A stretch of DNA of 21,131 nucleotides from an uncultured Porphyromonadaceae bacterium (GTDB taxonomy: Bacteria; Bacteroidota; Bacteroidia; Bacteroidales; Muribaculaceae): contig CABUIC010000037.1 of NCBI GenBank assembly GCA_902491515.1, positions 1 to 21,131 of the forward strand, in the 5' to 3' direction. How positions within the stretch are numbered: position 1 is the stretch's first letter; each line of letters begins with the position of its first letter. A model generated the notes under the pieces. The model did no database searches. It was not told where the DNA came from and saw only the letters and a program-made list of their open reading frames with translations. Position numbers and translations under genes: made by a program. Below are positions 7,548 through 16,811 of this stretch, piece by piece.

Positions 7548-10500
7548 ATGAAGAACATTTGTTTTCAAATGAACCGGAAGGCATGGCTCGCGCTGGTAAT
7601 GGTGCTTGCTATGGCGTTCCCGGCTTTGGCGCAAAAGATCACAGTCACCGGTACTGTGTATGAGCCCGACGGCATGCCTGCCATCGGCGCCAGCGTCGTC
7701 GTTCAGGGCGCAGCCAACTATGGCGCCGCAACTGACATTGACGGTAACTTCCGTCTCGACGTGGACCCCAATGCCGTCCTCACAGTATCGTACGTCGGCT
7801 ATGAGACGCAGAACGTCGCTGTCGAAGGCCGCACGCACCTCGAAATCCACCTCGCCGTGAACACCGTGGCCATGAACGAACTCGTGGTCGTAGGTTACGG
7901 TACGGTGAAGAAATCCGACGTTACCGGTTCCGTATCGGTCATCAAGCCCGATGAAATCGAAGCCGGCCTCGCAACCTCGGCCAACGACCTCCTCGTAGGT
8001 GCAAGCCCCGGTGTCGTTGTTACCACCGACGGCGGTAACCCCGGCGGCGGCGCGAACATCCGTATCCGCGGCGGTGCCTCCCTTAACGCTTCCAACGACC
8101 CCCTCGTGGTTGTCGACGGTGTGCCCATGAGCGGTTCCTACGGCTCCAACAGCCCTCTCACCATGATCGCTCCTGACAACATCGAGAGCATGACCATCCT
8201 GAAGTCCGCTTCCGCAACCGCCATCTACGGTGCCCGTGCATCCAACGGTGTGATCATCATCACCACCAAGAAGGGCAAGAGCGGCCGTCCCCAGGTCAGC
8301 TTCTCCGCTAACTTCCACCTCAACCAGGCAGCCCGCCGCTGGAGCGTGCTTGACGGCGACGCATACCGCGCGACCGTAGCCAAATATGCTCCCGACTCCG
8401 AGAACCTCCTCGGCACGGCCAACACCGACTGGCAGGACGAAGTGCTCCGCACATCCTTCTCCCACGACTACAACCTCAGCGTCGGCGGTACCGCAGGATT
8501 CCTTCCCTACCGCGTGAACGTAAGCTACACCAGCAACGACGGTATCATCAAAACCTCCCGCATGCAGCGCACGACCGTGGGCATCAACCTCAACCCGAAG
8601 TTCTTCAACGGTCTCCTGCAGATCAACGCTCAGGTGAAGGGCAACTACGTGCTCGATAACAACGCCGACACCGGCGCCATCGGCTCCGCAATCAACTTCA
8701 ACCCCACGCTTCCCGTATATACCGCCTACAAGACCTCCGGCAACCTCGGCGCTCCCATGTTCGGCGGCTACACCTCGCTCATCAACCAGGACGGCAACCT
8801 CGAGACCAACGGCGGATTCAACCCCGTGGCACTTCTCAACGGTGTCGACAACGGCAACAAGGTGTACTCCTCGAGCGGCAACCTCCAGATTGACTACGCT
8901 CTCCACTTCCTCCCCGAACTCCACTTCAACCTCAACCTCGGCTATCAGGTTGTGAAGGGTGAGACCAACAACTACAACCTCCCCAACACACCCCAGGCAT
9001 GGAAGAGCAACTACATGAACGGCGCCGGCCAGCACTACTACAACTACCAGCTCGGCCGCAACACCATGCTCGAGTTCTACGCCAACTATAAGAAGGAATT
9101 CGCCGCCATCAAGTCGAGCCTCGACGTACTCGCCGGTTACACCTGGCAGCGCGACGACTACCACCGCCGCTACTGGACGCACATCAACACCATAGGCTAC
9201 ACCAGCCAGTACGATGCCGTCAACAACGCATGGACCGTCAACGAAGACCCCGCATCCAAGGATAACATCGGCTTCGCCTACGGCTCCACCGAAGAAGCCC
9301 GCAACTACGTCGGCCGCGAAGCCAACCAGCTCAACCTCCTTTCGTTCTACGGCCGCTTGAACTACAGCTTCGACGACACCTACCTCCTCACTGCAACTAT
9401 CCGTGACGACGGCACCTCCCGCTTCTCCAAGGACACCCGCTGGGGTCTCTTCCCCGCCGTGGCCCTCGGCTGGAAGATCGCCAACATGCCCTTCATGGAA
9501 CCCTACACCGACAAATGGAGCGAACTCAAGCTCCGCGCCGAGTGGGGCGTGACCGGCCAGCAGGCCGTGGCTTCCTACAACAACTACACCGCAACTTACG
9601 AAATCTCCCAGAACTCCGTTCTCTATCCCAGCCCCGTAATCTACGGCCCCAACAACGCTGCTACATGGGTTAATCCTCTCTATCCCACGCCTTTCGACGA
9701 AAGCCTCAAATGGGAGGAGACCACAACCTGGAACGTCGGTGTCGACATGGGCTGGCTCAACAACCGCATCACCGCAAGCATTGACTGGTACCTCCGCAAG
9801 ACAAAGGACCTTCTCGCATATGTGCCCGTGCCCGCAGGTATGACCACCACCAATGCAATGAACCGCAACATCGGTGACCTCCGCAACCTCGGTCTCGAAT
9901 TCAACATCGGCGCAAAGCCCGTAGTGACCAACGACTTCACATGGAGCACCGGCCTCAACGTGGCATGGAACTCCAACAAGATCACTGCCCTCACCGGTTC
10001 CTCCGAGGAGGATGAGAACTTCGTTCTCGGCGCACACGGCAACCCCGCTTCGGCAAACGCCGGTGACATTCAGGTTCACAAGGTGGGCTATCCCGCCAAC
10101 TCCTTCCGCGTGCTCGAACAGGTATACAACCAGGACGGCGACCCCATCCCCAATGTATATGTTGACCAGAACGGCGACGGCGTCATCGACGACGGCGACC
10201 TCGTGATCAAGCACAGCCGCGACCCGAAGGTGACCATCTCCTGGAACAACAACTTCTCCTGGAAGAACTGGGACCTCGGCTTCGTGCTCCGCGCCTCCAT
10301 CGGCAACTACGTCTACAACGGCATGCGCGCAGGCAACACCAACCTCTACAACCTCCGCGGCCAGGGCAACATCATGAACAACGTTCTTGAAAGCGACTTC
10401 TACTTCAACGACGGTTCCGCCGTGTCGAACCTCGTCCGTTCCGACTACTTCCTCGAGAACGCCGGTTTCGTTCGCTGCGACAACATCACCCTCGGCTACA

Positions 10501-10673
10501 CCTTCCAGAACCTGATGCACGACAAGCTCCGCCTGCGCCTCTTCGCCGCTTGCCAGAATCCTTTCGTCATCACAAAGTACAAGGGTCTCGATCCTGAAGT
10601 GTTCAGCGGTGTCGACTCCAACGTCTACCCCCGTCCTGTCACCTGGACCCTCGGCCTCATCGCTTCTTTCTAA
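7548..10673 (+). CDS. susC: SusC/RagA-type TonB-dependent outer-membrane transporter
   Basis: This 1041-residue outer-membrane channel imports a glycan or similar oligomer with its SusD partner, energised by TonB-ExbBD. The signal peptide (about 1-28, cleavage after ALA) is followed by a carboxypeptidase-regulatory-like beta-sandwich (about 31-105, GTVYEPDGMPAIGASV), the SusC signature NELVVVGYGTVKKSDVTGSV (110-129), a plug domain to about 235 (IRIRGGASLN, DPLVVVDGVPM) and the C-terminal beta-barrel ending in aromatic F1041. An acidic DxNxDGxIDxxD loop (about 873-884) is typical of the family. M8 is an alternative start. Codon use is strongly biased to C-ending codons, suggesting high expression. 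It is first in a four-gene locus. The symbol is family-level only; the substrate is unknown. Confidence 0.97.
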   Translation: MKNICFQMNRKAWLALVMVLAMAFPALAQKITVTGTVYEPDGMPAIGASVVVQGAANYGAATDIDGNFRLDVDPNAVLTVSYVGYETQNVAVEGRTHLEIHLAVNTVAMNELVVVGYGTVKKSDVTGSVSVIKPDEIEAGLATSANDLLVGASPGVVVTTDGGNPGGGANIRIRGGASLNASNDPLVVVDGVPMSGSYGSNSPLTMIAPDNIESMTILKSASATAIYGARASNGVIIITTKKGKSGRPQVSFSANFHLNQAARRWSVLDGDAYRATVAKYAPDSENLLGTANTDWQDEVLRTSFSHDYNLSVGGTAGFLPYRVNVSYTSNDGIIKTSRMQRTTVGINLNPKFFNGLLQINAQVKGNYVLDNNADTGAIGSAINFNPTLPVYTAYKTSGNLGAPMFGGYTSLINQDGNLETNGGFNPVALLNGVDNGNKVYSSSGNLQIDYALHFLPELHFNLNLGYQVVKGETNNYNLPNTPQAWKSNYMNGAGQHYYNYQLGRNTMLEFYANYKKEFAAIKSSLDVLAGYTWQRDDYHRRYWTHINTIGYTSQYDAVNNAWTVNEDPASKDNIGFAYGSTEEARNYVGREANQLNLLSFYGRLNYSFDDTYLLTATIRDDGTSRFSKDTRWGLFPAVALGWKIANMPFMEPYTDKWSELKLRAEWGVTGQQAVASYNNYTATYEISQNSVLYPSPVIYGPNNAATWVNPLYPTPFDESLKWEETTTWNVGVDMGWLNNRITASIDWYLRKTKDLLAYVPVPAGMTTTNAMNRNIGDLRNLGLEFNIGAKPVVTNDFTWSTGLNVAWNSNKITALTGSSEEDENFVLGAHGNPASANAGDIQVHKVGYPANSFRVLEQVYNQDGDPIPNVYVDQNGDGVIDDGDLVIKHSRDPKVTISWNNNFSWKNWDLGFVLRASIGNYVYNGMRAGNTNLYNLRGQGNIMNNVLESDFYFNDGSAVSNLVRSDYFLENAGFVRCDNITLGYTFQNLMHDKLRLRLFAACQNPFVITKYKGLDPEVFSGVDSNVYPRPVTWTLGLIASF

Positions 10674-10710
10674 TTGTCTTACCTAAGTCAAAATCAAGTT
10701 AGCATACTAT

Positions 10711-12393
10711 ATGAAAACTATAAATAAAATCTTTACGGGCATAGGCCTCCTCGCCATGAGCGCCTCCTTCGCCTCCTGCGTCGGCGACCTCGACGTGCCC
10801 CCGAAGGATCCCAACAAGCTCACGCCCGAGGTCTTCGCTCAGGACCCCGACGGCTATCTCGACCGCGGCATCGCGGAAGTGATGCAGGGCGCTACTACCG
10901 CAGGCCCATGGGGCGCCGATAACTCAATGCTCGGCTTCGGTGACGCCGGTGCGGGCACTTTCACCCGCACGGTCTTCAACATCGAGGAAATGTCGACCGA
11001 CAACTATTCCTGGCTTCAGTTCTCCGATGCCGGTTACTATGAGCTCGTGACCATGAACCTCGCTCCTGACAACGAGATCATGTATATCAACTACTCCCGT
11101 CTCTACGGTATCATCGCCCTCGCAAACCAGTTCATCCGCACTGTCGAGAGCGGCGCTTACCTCACAGAGCAGAGCGCCGAGCGTGCACAGCGCGCCGCTG
11201 ACTATGTCCGTCAGGCCAAGGTGATGCGCGGTCTTGCATATTACTACGCTCTCAGCGCATACGGCAACATCGGCTACATCGACGAGACCGCTCCCTCCGG
11301 AACGACTCCCACCCAGTACACCCGCGAGGAGGCTTTCAACCTCATCGTCTCTTCCCTTGAGCAGGTTTCCGAAGAGTGGGGCAACACCTATCAGGTACCC
11401 GCTTACGGCTACGTCGGCAAGGAGGCCTGCGACGCTCTCCTGACCCGCTTCTACCTCAACGCTGCAACCTGGATTGGCACTCCCATGTACGACAAGTGCT
11501 GGACTCTCTGCCAGAAGATTATCGCAAACCACAGCGGTGGCGTCGACAACTCCGGTCTCGCTCAGAGCTATAAGGCCCTCTTCGGCGCAAACAACTACGA
11601 ATACGCTTCGCAGGGCGCACGCGAGAATGAAATCATCTGGACCCTTCCCCAGAACGGCATGTCGCTCCAGAGCTATGGCAACTCCACCTTCTATATCGCC
11701 ACTGTCTGCGGTTCCTACGACGGCATTTCCTCCGTCGGCGACTGCAACCTCAACGCACAGTGGACCAGTATGGTGGCCCGCCAGCAGCTTTCCGAAATGT
11801 TCAACTTCGACCGCGACGGTTACACCCAGGACCTCCGCGCCGAACTCTGGAAGACCTCCAAGGACGGCTTCGAAATCGGCAACTCCACCATCATGGGCAA
11901 CGCCGGCTATGGCAAGGGCTACGCTCCCATCAAGTTCACCAACTTCGCCTATGACGAATGGGGCAATATCGACTCTGCCGCTTCGCCCTCTTCCTCCAAC
12001 ACCTTCGCTGACGCAGACTGGCCAGAAATCCGCCTCGCCGAGATTTACCTCAACGCTGTCGAGGCTCAGGTGCTCGGTGGTGCAGGTTCCCAGTCCGAGG
12101 CCCTCAAGTACATCAACTTCATCCGCACCCGCGCAGGCGTTGATCCCTGGGGCGTTGCTGACCTCACCGCCGCAAACGTCCTCACCGAGCGCGACCGCGA
12201 GCTCTATGGCGAGAACGACCGCCGCACATCCCTCATCCGCCACGGCAAGTATGCCGGCGGCGCTTACCTCTGGAACTGGAAGGGCGGCACGCACGACGGC
12301 ACCGCAACTCCCGAGCACATGAACCTCTTCCCCATCCCCACGAAGGTCATCTCGTTCTCCAAGTACAAGCAGAACCCCGGTTACACCAAGTAA
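10711..12393 (+). CDS. susD: SusD/RagB-family nutrient-binding lipoprotein
   Basis: This 560-residue surface lipoprotein forms the lid of the SusC channel and binds the substrate. The signal peptide ends in lipobox FASC with lipid cysteine C23; the following VGDLDV is acidic, as in surface-exported lipoproteins. The N-terminal helical region carries TPR-like pairs (LYGIIALANQFIRTVES; AADYVRQAKVMRGLAYYYALS), both hallmarks of SusD. The C-terminus has the family segments WPEIRLAEIYLNAVEAQ, ALKYINFIRTRAGV, ERDRELYGENDRRTSLIRHG and the terminal NLFPIPTKVI plus QNPGYTK. It lies 37 bp after susC and shares its strong codon bias. The natural ligand cannot be deduced. Confidence 0.97.
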   Translation: MKTINKIFTGIGLLAMSASFASCVGDLDVPPKDPNKLTPEVFAQDPDGYLDRGIAEVMQGATTAGPWGADNSMLGFGDAGAGTFTRTVFNIEEMSTDNYSWLQFSDAGYYELVTMNLAPDNEIMYINYSRLYGIIALANQFIRTVESGAYLTEQSAERAQRAADYVRQAKVMRGLAYYYALSAYGNIGYIDETAPSGTTPTQYTREEAFNLIVSSLEQVSEEWGNTYQVPAYGYVGKEACDALLTRFYLNAATWIGTPMYDKCWTLCQKIIANHSGGVDNSGLAQSYKALFGANNYEYASQGARENEIIWTLPQNGMSLQSYGNSTFYIATVCGSYDGISSVGDCNLNAQWTSMVARQQLSEMFNFDRDGYTQDLRAELWKTSKDGFEIGNSTIMGNAGYGKGYAPIKFTNFAYDEWGNIDSAASPSSSNTFADADWPEIRLAEIYLNAVEAQVLGGAGSQSEALKYINFIRTRAGVDPWGVADLTAANVLTERDRELYGENDRRTSLIRHGKYAGGAYLWNWKGGTHDGTATPEHMNLFPIPTKVISFSKYKQNPGYTK

Positions 12394-12441
12394 GCTTTCA
12401 AGGGACATCTAAGTTCAAATCGTAATTCACCTAAGAACACA

Positions 12442-13323
12442 ATGAAGAAAATTGCATATATCTTCGCGATAGGCGCCGCACTGCTTGCTACAACTTCCTG
12501 CAAGCAGAACACCGAGCCCAAGTTCGACAGAGCTATGTCCATGGAGCTCAATACCCCGCCTCTCGCAAACCAGCTCTTCACTCTGACCCCCGAAGGGGTT
12601 ATCGACCTCTCCTGGTCGCAGCCCGACTGGGGCTTCGCCGCAGCCGCAAAGTATCAGGTGGAAGCTTCCTTCGAGGAGGATTTCCACTACTACGAGAACG
12701 ACACCCCCGCCAACTACTTCGTGATGCCCACGGTCTACACCAAGTGCGCAGCACAGGTGAAGATGGAGGACCTCGCTGTGGCTATCTGCACACTCCGCGG
12801 AATTTCTGACCCCGCTCAGTACACCGACGAGCCCGCACGTCCCGTCTACCTCCGCGTTCACGGCTACATCGACGGCATTCTCGAAAGCTCCGTCTACTCC
12901 AATTCCATCAAGCTCGACCAAGTGAAGGAGTACTGCGCTGTCCGCGTGCCCGGCAAGCTCTACCTCGTAGGCTCCCCCGAAGGATGGCTCGGTCCTGAGG
13001 AACCCAACGCCGCCCACTACGCCGACTGGGCTCTCCTCGAACCCGAGGACGCCATCGACTCCAAGGTCTTCAGCGGTTCCTTCGCAATCCCCGCCGCTCC
13101 CATGTTCCGCTTCTATACAGCCCTCACCGGCTGGGACGCCGACACCTGGGGCTCGCAGAAGGATGACAATCCCCTTGATTTCACGCTGACCGACGGCCAG
13201 TTCAACGGCACAATTGACGGCCCCGGCTTCAAGGGTTCCTACAACTTCGCCGATTACTCCGGCGGTACGATGAACTTCAAGGTCGACCTCAAAGCAAAGA
13301 CCATCCTCATCACTACAGAATAA
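12442..13323 (+). CDS. SusE-like outer-membrane lipoprotein
   Basis: This 293-residue lipoprotein has lipobox TTSC (C20) and probably binds glycan at the surface beside the SusCD complex. About 22-160 looks like a SusE N-terminal, fibronectin-III-like domain (TPEGVIDLSWSQPDWGF, then AAAKYQVEASF). From about 170 there is a carbohydrate-binding-like domain beginning KLYLVGSPEGW, the opening seen in SusE/SusF starch-binding modules, with further aromatic residues (W134-type positions replaced by Y/F, then WDADTWG). It sits 48 bp after susD in the same orientation. The family call comes from domain layout and context; sequence similarity to true SusE is modest, and the ligand is unknown. Confidence 0.75.
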   Translation: MKKIAYIFAIGAALLATTSCKQNTEPKFDRAMSMELNTPPLANQLFTLTPEGVIDLSWSQPDWGFAAAAKYQVEASFEEDFHYYENDTPANYFVMPTVYTKCAAQVKMEDLAVAICTLRGISDPAQYTDEPARPVYLRVHGYIDGILESSVYSNSIKLDQVKEYCAVRVPGKLYLVGSPEGWLGPEEPNAAHYADWALLEPEDAIDSKVFSGSFAIPAAPMFRFYTALTGWDADTWGSQKDDNPLDFTLTDGQFNGTIDGPGFKGSYNFADYSGGTMNFKVDLKAKTILITTE

Positions 13324-13336
13324 ATTCCGAGATCCC

Positions 13337-13374
13337 TTCCGGCGGCCGAGAGCCGCGGCCCGAGGCCGCCGGAA
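13337..13374 (+). terminator. Strong GC-rich hairpin between the SusE-like and SusF-like genes
   Basis: An 11-bp perfect stem (TTCCGGCGGCC/GGCCGCCGGAA) with a 16-nt loop begins 13 bp after the SusE-like stop. Only TTT follows, so termination may be partial. It may also protect the 3' end of the upstream mRNA from exonucleases. Confidence 0.55.
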
Positions 13375-13386
13375 TTTCATCCATCT

Positions 13387-13394
13387 TAATTTTG
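13387..13394 (+). promoter_or_regulatory. Possible internal -7 box before the SusF-like gene
   Basis: TAATTTTG matches TAnnTTTG and lies 17 bp before the ATG at 13412, just after the GC-rich hairpin. No -33 TTTG is seen because the hairpin occupies that position. It would allow partly independent expression of the last gene, but remains a weak candidate. Confidence 0.35.
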
Positions 13395-13411
13395 TAATCA
13401 ACCACTGATAT

Positions 13412-14851
13412 ATGAAAAAATTCAGCATACTTCTGATGGGCGTTATGGCTCTCGGTCTCTTTTCCTGCCAGGATGAGAAAACCAATGCCCTCCCCCAGAA
13501 GAATCCCCAGCTTCCGGTGATGAGCGCCGACGCGCTCGTTGTCGACGCCAAGCTCCCCGCTACGCTCGACCTCACCGCCCTCGACAAGGCCGAGTCTCCC
13601 ATCGTGGTCGGCGACCTCGTCAGCTGCGCCAACTTCCCCGAAGGCTACGAGCTCAAGCTCGTCGGTGAAGTGGGCCGTCAGGAAACTTTCGAGAATGTAG
13701 GCACCATCGACCTCTCCCTCGCCGAGGATTCTACAATCGTCACCAACGCCGACGATTTCGAGGCCGCTTACGTGGCAGCCATGGGCAAGAGCGCAAAGCC
13801 CAAGCAGGTATTCTTCCGCATCCTCGCCTATGCCGTGAACGGTTCGGCCGAGGCCCGTCTCGGCGGCGCTGACGTCTACTACGCCGACGCCAAGTCCACC
13901 GTCACTCCCTATGACCTCCATATCGTTATCGAGGACGCTTACGGCCTCGTCGGCACCGCCTGCGACTGGAAAGTCGCCAACGCCGTGATGCTCAACCACA
14001 GCGGTCTCAATCCCTACGACGATCCCATCTTCTCCCGCTACTTCGACATCACCGTGGCTGCCGCTAAGGCCGGCTGGTGGTGGAAGGTTATTCCCCAGAG
14101 CACAATCGCCGCCGGCGACTGGGTACAGGCTGCAAACGCTCAGTTCGGCCTCGCCGTCAACGGCGACCACGCTCTCAGCGGCGACCTCCTGCCCATGCGT
14201 GCCGAAGGCGACGGCTTCTACGCGCCCCAGGCCGGTAACGTCAACGAAGCAGGCGTCTACAACTTCATCGCCGACATGGAGAACCAGTCCTATCAGTTCG
14301 AGAAGGTGTTCGACATCCTCTACATCAACGGTGCGTACAACCTCTTCGACTGGACCAAGGCCGCTCGCCTCTTCAGCACCGACGGCAACAAGTACTTCGG
14401 TTTCGCCGAACTTCAGGGCGACGTCAAGCTCTACGGGCAGCCCGACTACGAGGGCATCGTCTACGGCAAGGGCCTCGGCCCCACGGGCATTGCTCTTGGT
14501 GGCGGCAACATCTCTATCCGCAAGGGTGGCTTCTACATGTTTGTGGCCGACCTCGAGAAAGGCACAATGCCCCGCGAGGTCATCACAAGCCTCGGTCTCA
14601 TCGGCAACCACAACGACTGGGCACGTCAGGACAACCTCACGCCCTCCGCTGACTTCATGACCTGGACCGGCACCGTCACACTCGACGGCGAATACAAGAT
14701 CCGCATGAACGACAACTGGGACTACAACCTCGGCGGCGACGTGAACTGCCTCGTACACAACGGAGCCAACCTCTCCGCTCCCGCCGGCACCTACGACGTA
14801 ACCCTCGACCTCGCTCACGCTCCCTTCACACTCACTCTCGTGAAGAAGTAA
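13412..14851 (+). CDS. SusF/SusE-family multi-domain surface lipoprotein
   Basis: This 479-residue lipoprotein (lipobox LFSC, C19, followed by QDEK as in surface-export signals) is probably a surface glycan-binding accessory. An N-terminal Ig-like part (about 25-160) is followed by three units that close with similar strands: AGVYNFIADMENQSYQFEKV (280-299), GGFYMFVADLEKGTMPREVI (372-391) and AGTYDVTLDLAHAPFTLTLV (458-477). The last unit (about 391-479) has the SusE/SusF-like GEYKIRMNDNWDYNLGGD. Conserved tryptophans (W314, W403, W418, W436) could stack on sugar rings. It is the last gene of the uptake locus and ends at the terminator at 14873. The exact subfamily is uncertain. Confidence 0.75.
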   Translation: MKKFSILLMGVMALGLFSCQDEKTNALPQKNPQLPVMSADALVVDAKLPATLDLTALDKAESPIVVGDLVSCANFPEGYELKLVGEVGRQETFENVGTIDLSLAEDSTIVTNADDFEAAYVAAMGKSAKPKQVFFRILAYAVNGSAEARLGGADVYYADAKSTVTPYDLHIVIEDAYGLVGTACDWKVANAVMLNHSGLNPYDDPIFSRYFDITVAAAKAGWWWKVIPQSTIAAGDWVQAANAQFGLAVNGDHALSGDLLPMRAEGDGFYAPQAGNVNEAGVYNFIADMENQSYQFEKVFDILYINGAYNLFDWTKAARLFSTDGNKYFGFAELQGDVKLYGQPDYEGIVYGKGLGPTGIALGGGNISIRKGGFYMFVADLEKGTMPREVITSLGLIGNHNDWARQDNLTPSADFMTWTGTVTLDGEYKIRMNDNWDYNLGGDVNCLVHNGANLSAPAGTYDVTLDLAHAPFTLTLVKK

Positions 14852-14872
14852 GAGCAAGTCTTTCGACTTCAT

Positions 14873-14908
14873 TTCGCCCGGACCCCAAAGGCCCGGGCGA
14901 ATTTTTTT
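14873..14908 (+). terminator. Rho-independent terminator of the Sus-like locus
   Basis: A 9-bp perfect stem (TTCGCCCGG/CCGGGCGAA) with an 11-nt loop is followed directly by seven T residues, about 20 bp after the stop of the SusF-like gene. This is a textbook terminator that separates the uptake locus from aspS. Confidence 0.93.
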
Positions 14909-14917
14909 GCCATTTTC

Positions 14918-14948
14918 TTGACTTTTCGTAGCGGATTTTGTAATTTTG
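14918..14948 (+). promoter_or_regulatory. Promoter of aspS
   Basis: TTGAC at 14918 (-33 element) and TAATTTTG at 14941-14948 (-7 box) are separated by 20 nt from the TTG, matching the Bacteroidetes housekeeping sigma consensus. It predicts transcription from about 14954 and a leader of about 60 nt before the ATG at 15016. Confidence 0.82.
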
Positions 14949-15015
14949 TGGGTTGAATGGACCATTGTGCCATACAAGCCTTTTACCATTGAATTAATCT
15001 TTCTAATCACGATAT

Positions 15016-16782
15016 ATGTATAGAACCAATACGTGCGGAGAGCTCCGCATCAGTGATGTCGGCCGGAAGGTCGTTCTCTCCGGATGGGTCCAGCGCGCGC
15101 GAAAGATGGGCGGAATGACTTTCGTCGACCTCCGCGACCGCTACGGTATTACCCAGCTCGTGTTTAACGTCGAAAACGACCCCGCGCTCACCGAGCTTTC
15201 CAACCATCTCGGACGCGAGTTCGTCGTTCAGGCAACCGGCACCGTCGCCGAGCGTACAAGCAAGAATCCCCAGCTCCCTACCGGCGACATTGAGATTATC
15301 GTCGACTCCCTGAAGGTGCTCAACCCCTCGGAAGTTCCCCCCTTCACCATCGAGGACGACACCGACGGCGGCGACGACCTCCGTATGCGTTACCGCTACC
15401 TCGACCTCCGCCGTGCCTGCGTGCGCAGGAACCTCGAGCTCCGCCACCGCATGACCATGGAAGTCCGCCGTTATCTCGACTCAAAGGGTTTCCTCGAAAT
15501 CGAGACTCCCATGCTCGTAGGCTCGACTCCCGAGGGAGCCCGCGACTTCGTCGTGCCTTCCCGCATGAACCCCGGGCAGTTCTACGCCCTTCCCCAGTCG
15601 CCGCAGACCCTCAAGCAGCTCCTCATGGTCAGCGGCATGGACCGCTATTTCCAGATTGTGAAATGCTTCCGCGACGAGGACCTCCGCGCCGACCGTCAGC
15701 CCGAGTTCACTCAGATTGACTGCGAGATGAGCTTCGTCGAGCAGGAAGACGTCATCAGCACCTTCGAGGGAATGGCAAAGCACCTCTTCAGGGAACTCCG
15801 CGGCGTGGAGCTCAACGAGCCCTTCCTCCGCATGTCCTGGGCCGATGCCATGAAGTACTACGGCAGCGACAAGCCCGACCTCCGCTTCGACATGCGTTTT
15901 GTCGAACTCATGGATGTCCTCAAAGGCTCCGGCTTCAGCGTGTTCGACAATGCCGCATATATCGGCGGTATCTGCGCCAAGGGTGCCGCGCACTACACCC
16001 GCAAGCAGCTCGACGCTCTCACGGAATACGTCAAGCGTCCCCAAATCGGCGCCAAGGGCATGGTATACGCCCGTGTCGAGCCTGACGGGACTGTCAAGAG
16101 CTCCGTCGACAAGTTCTACTCTCAGGAAAAACTTCAGGAGCTCAAGGCCGCGATGAACGCCGAACCCGGCGACCTCATACTCATCCTTAGCGGCGACGAT
16201 GCCATGAAGACCCGCAAGCAGCTCTGCGAGCTTCGTCTCGAGATGGGTCGCCAGCTCGGCCTCCGCGACAAGAACAAGTTCGCATGCCTCTGGGTTGTCG
16301 ACTTCCCCATGTTTGAATGGAGCGACGAGGAAGGCCGCCTCATGGCCATGCACCATCCCTTCACCCATCCCAAGGACGAGGACATTCCTCTGCTCGACAC
16401 CAATCCCGCGGCTGTACGCGCCGATGCCTACGACATGGTCGTCAACGGCGTTGAAGTCGGCGGCGGCTCAATCCGTATCCACGACAGCAAGCTTCAGGCC
16501 AAGATGTTCGAAATCCTCGGCTTCACTCCCGAGAAGGCCCAGGAGCAGTTCGGCTTCCTCATGAACGCCTTCAAGTTCGGCGCGCCCCCTCACGGCGGCC
16601 TCGCCTACGGCCTCGACCGCTGGGTATCGCTCTTCGCCGGCCTCGATTCCATCCGCGACTGCATCGCCTTCCCGAAGAACAACAGCGGACGCGACGTCAT
16701 GCTCGACGCCCCCGCCGCTCTCGACGACAAGCAGCTCGACGAACTCTGCCTCAAGGTGGAGATTCCCGAAGACAAGAAGTAA
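15016..16782 (+). CDS. aspS: Aspartyl-tRNA synthetase
   Basis: This cytoplasmic class II synthetase charges tRNA-Asp with aspartate. The 588-residue length is normal for the bacterial type, which has an N-terminal OB-fold anticodon-binding domain (about 1-105, VVLSGWVQRARKMGGMTFVD), the catalytic core with motif 2 FRDEDLRADRQPEFTQID (218-235), an inserted GAD domain (about 290-400) and motif 3 GLAYGLDRWVSLFAG (528-542). The flipping-loop-type segment FVVPSRMNPGQFYALPQSPQ (178-197) is also present. The gene has its own promoter and is followed after 29 bp by the Nif3-family gene. No features are missing. Confidence 0.98.
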   Translation: MYRTNTCGELRISDVGRKVVLSGWVQRARKMGGMTFVDLRDRYGITQLVFNVENDPALTELSNHLGREFVVQATGTVAERTSKNPQLPTGDIEIIVDSLKVLNPSEVPPFTIEDDTDGGDDLRMRYRYLDLRRACVRRNLELRHRMTMEVRRYLDSKGFLEIETPMLVGSTPEGARDFVVPSRMNPGQFYALPQSPQTLKQLLMVSGMDRYFQIVKCFRDEDLRADRQPEFTQIDCEMSFVEQEDVISTFEGMAKHLFRELRGVELNEPFLRMSWADAMKYYGSDKPDLRFDMRFVELMDVLKGSGFSVFDNAAYIGGICAKGAAHYTRKQLDALTEYVKRPQIGAKGMVYARVEPDGTVKSSVDKFYSQEKLQELKAAMNAEPGDLILILSGDDAMKTRKQLCELRLEMGRQLGLRDKNKFACLWVVDFPMFEWSDEEGRLMAMHHPFTHPKDEDIPLLDTNPAAVRADAYDMVVNGVEVGGGSIRIHDSKLQAKMFEILGFTPEKAQEQFGFLMNAFKFGAPPHGGLAYGLDRWVSLFAGLDSIRDCIAFPKNNSGRDVMLDAPAALDDKQLDELCLKVEIPEDKK

Positions 16783-16811
16783 TAATCACCGATAAGCGAT
16801 AGAAACCTGCG

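Noticed and set aside
7533..10520. 995-codon open frame on the minus strand opposite the susC-like gene
   Set aside because: It is an artefact of strong codon bias in susC, lacks family motifs and has a Val/Gly/Glu-rich composition expected from reversed codons.
10924..15010. Long minus-strand frames over the SusD-, SusE- and SusF-like genes
   Set aside because: They have the same cause as over susC; the plus-strand proteins have clear signal peptides and family motifs.
15481..16368. 295-codon minus-strand frame inside aspS
   Set aside because: aspS is unambiguous on the plus strand and the antisense frame has no recognisable domain.
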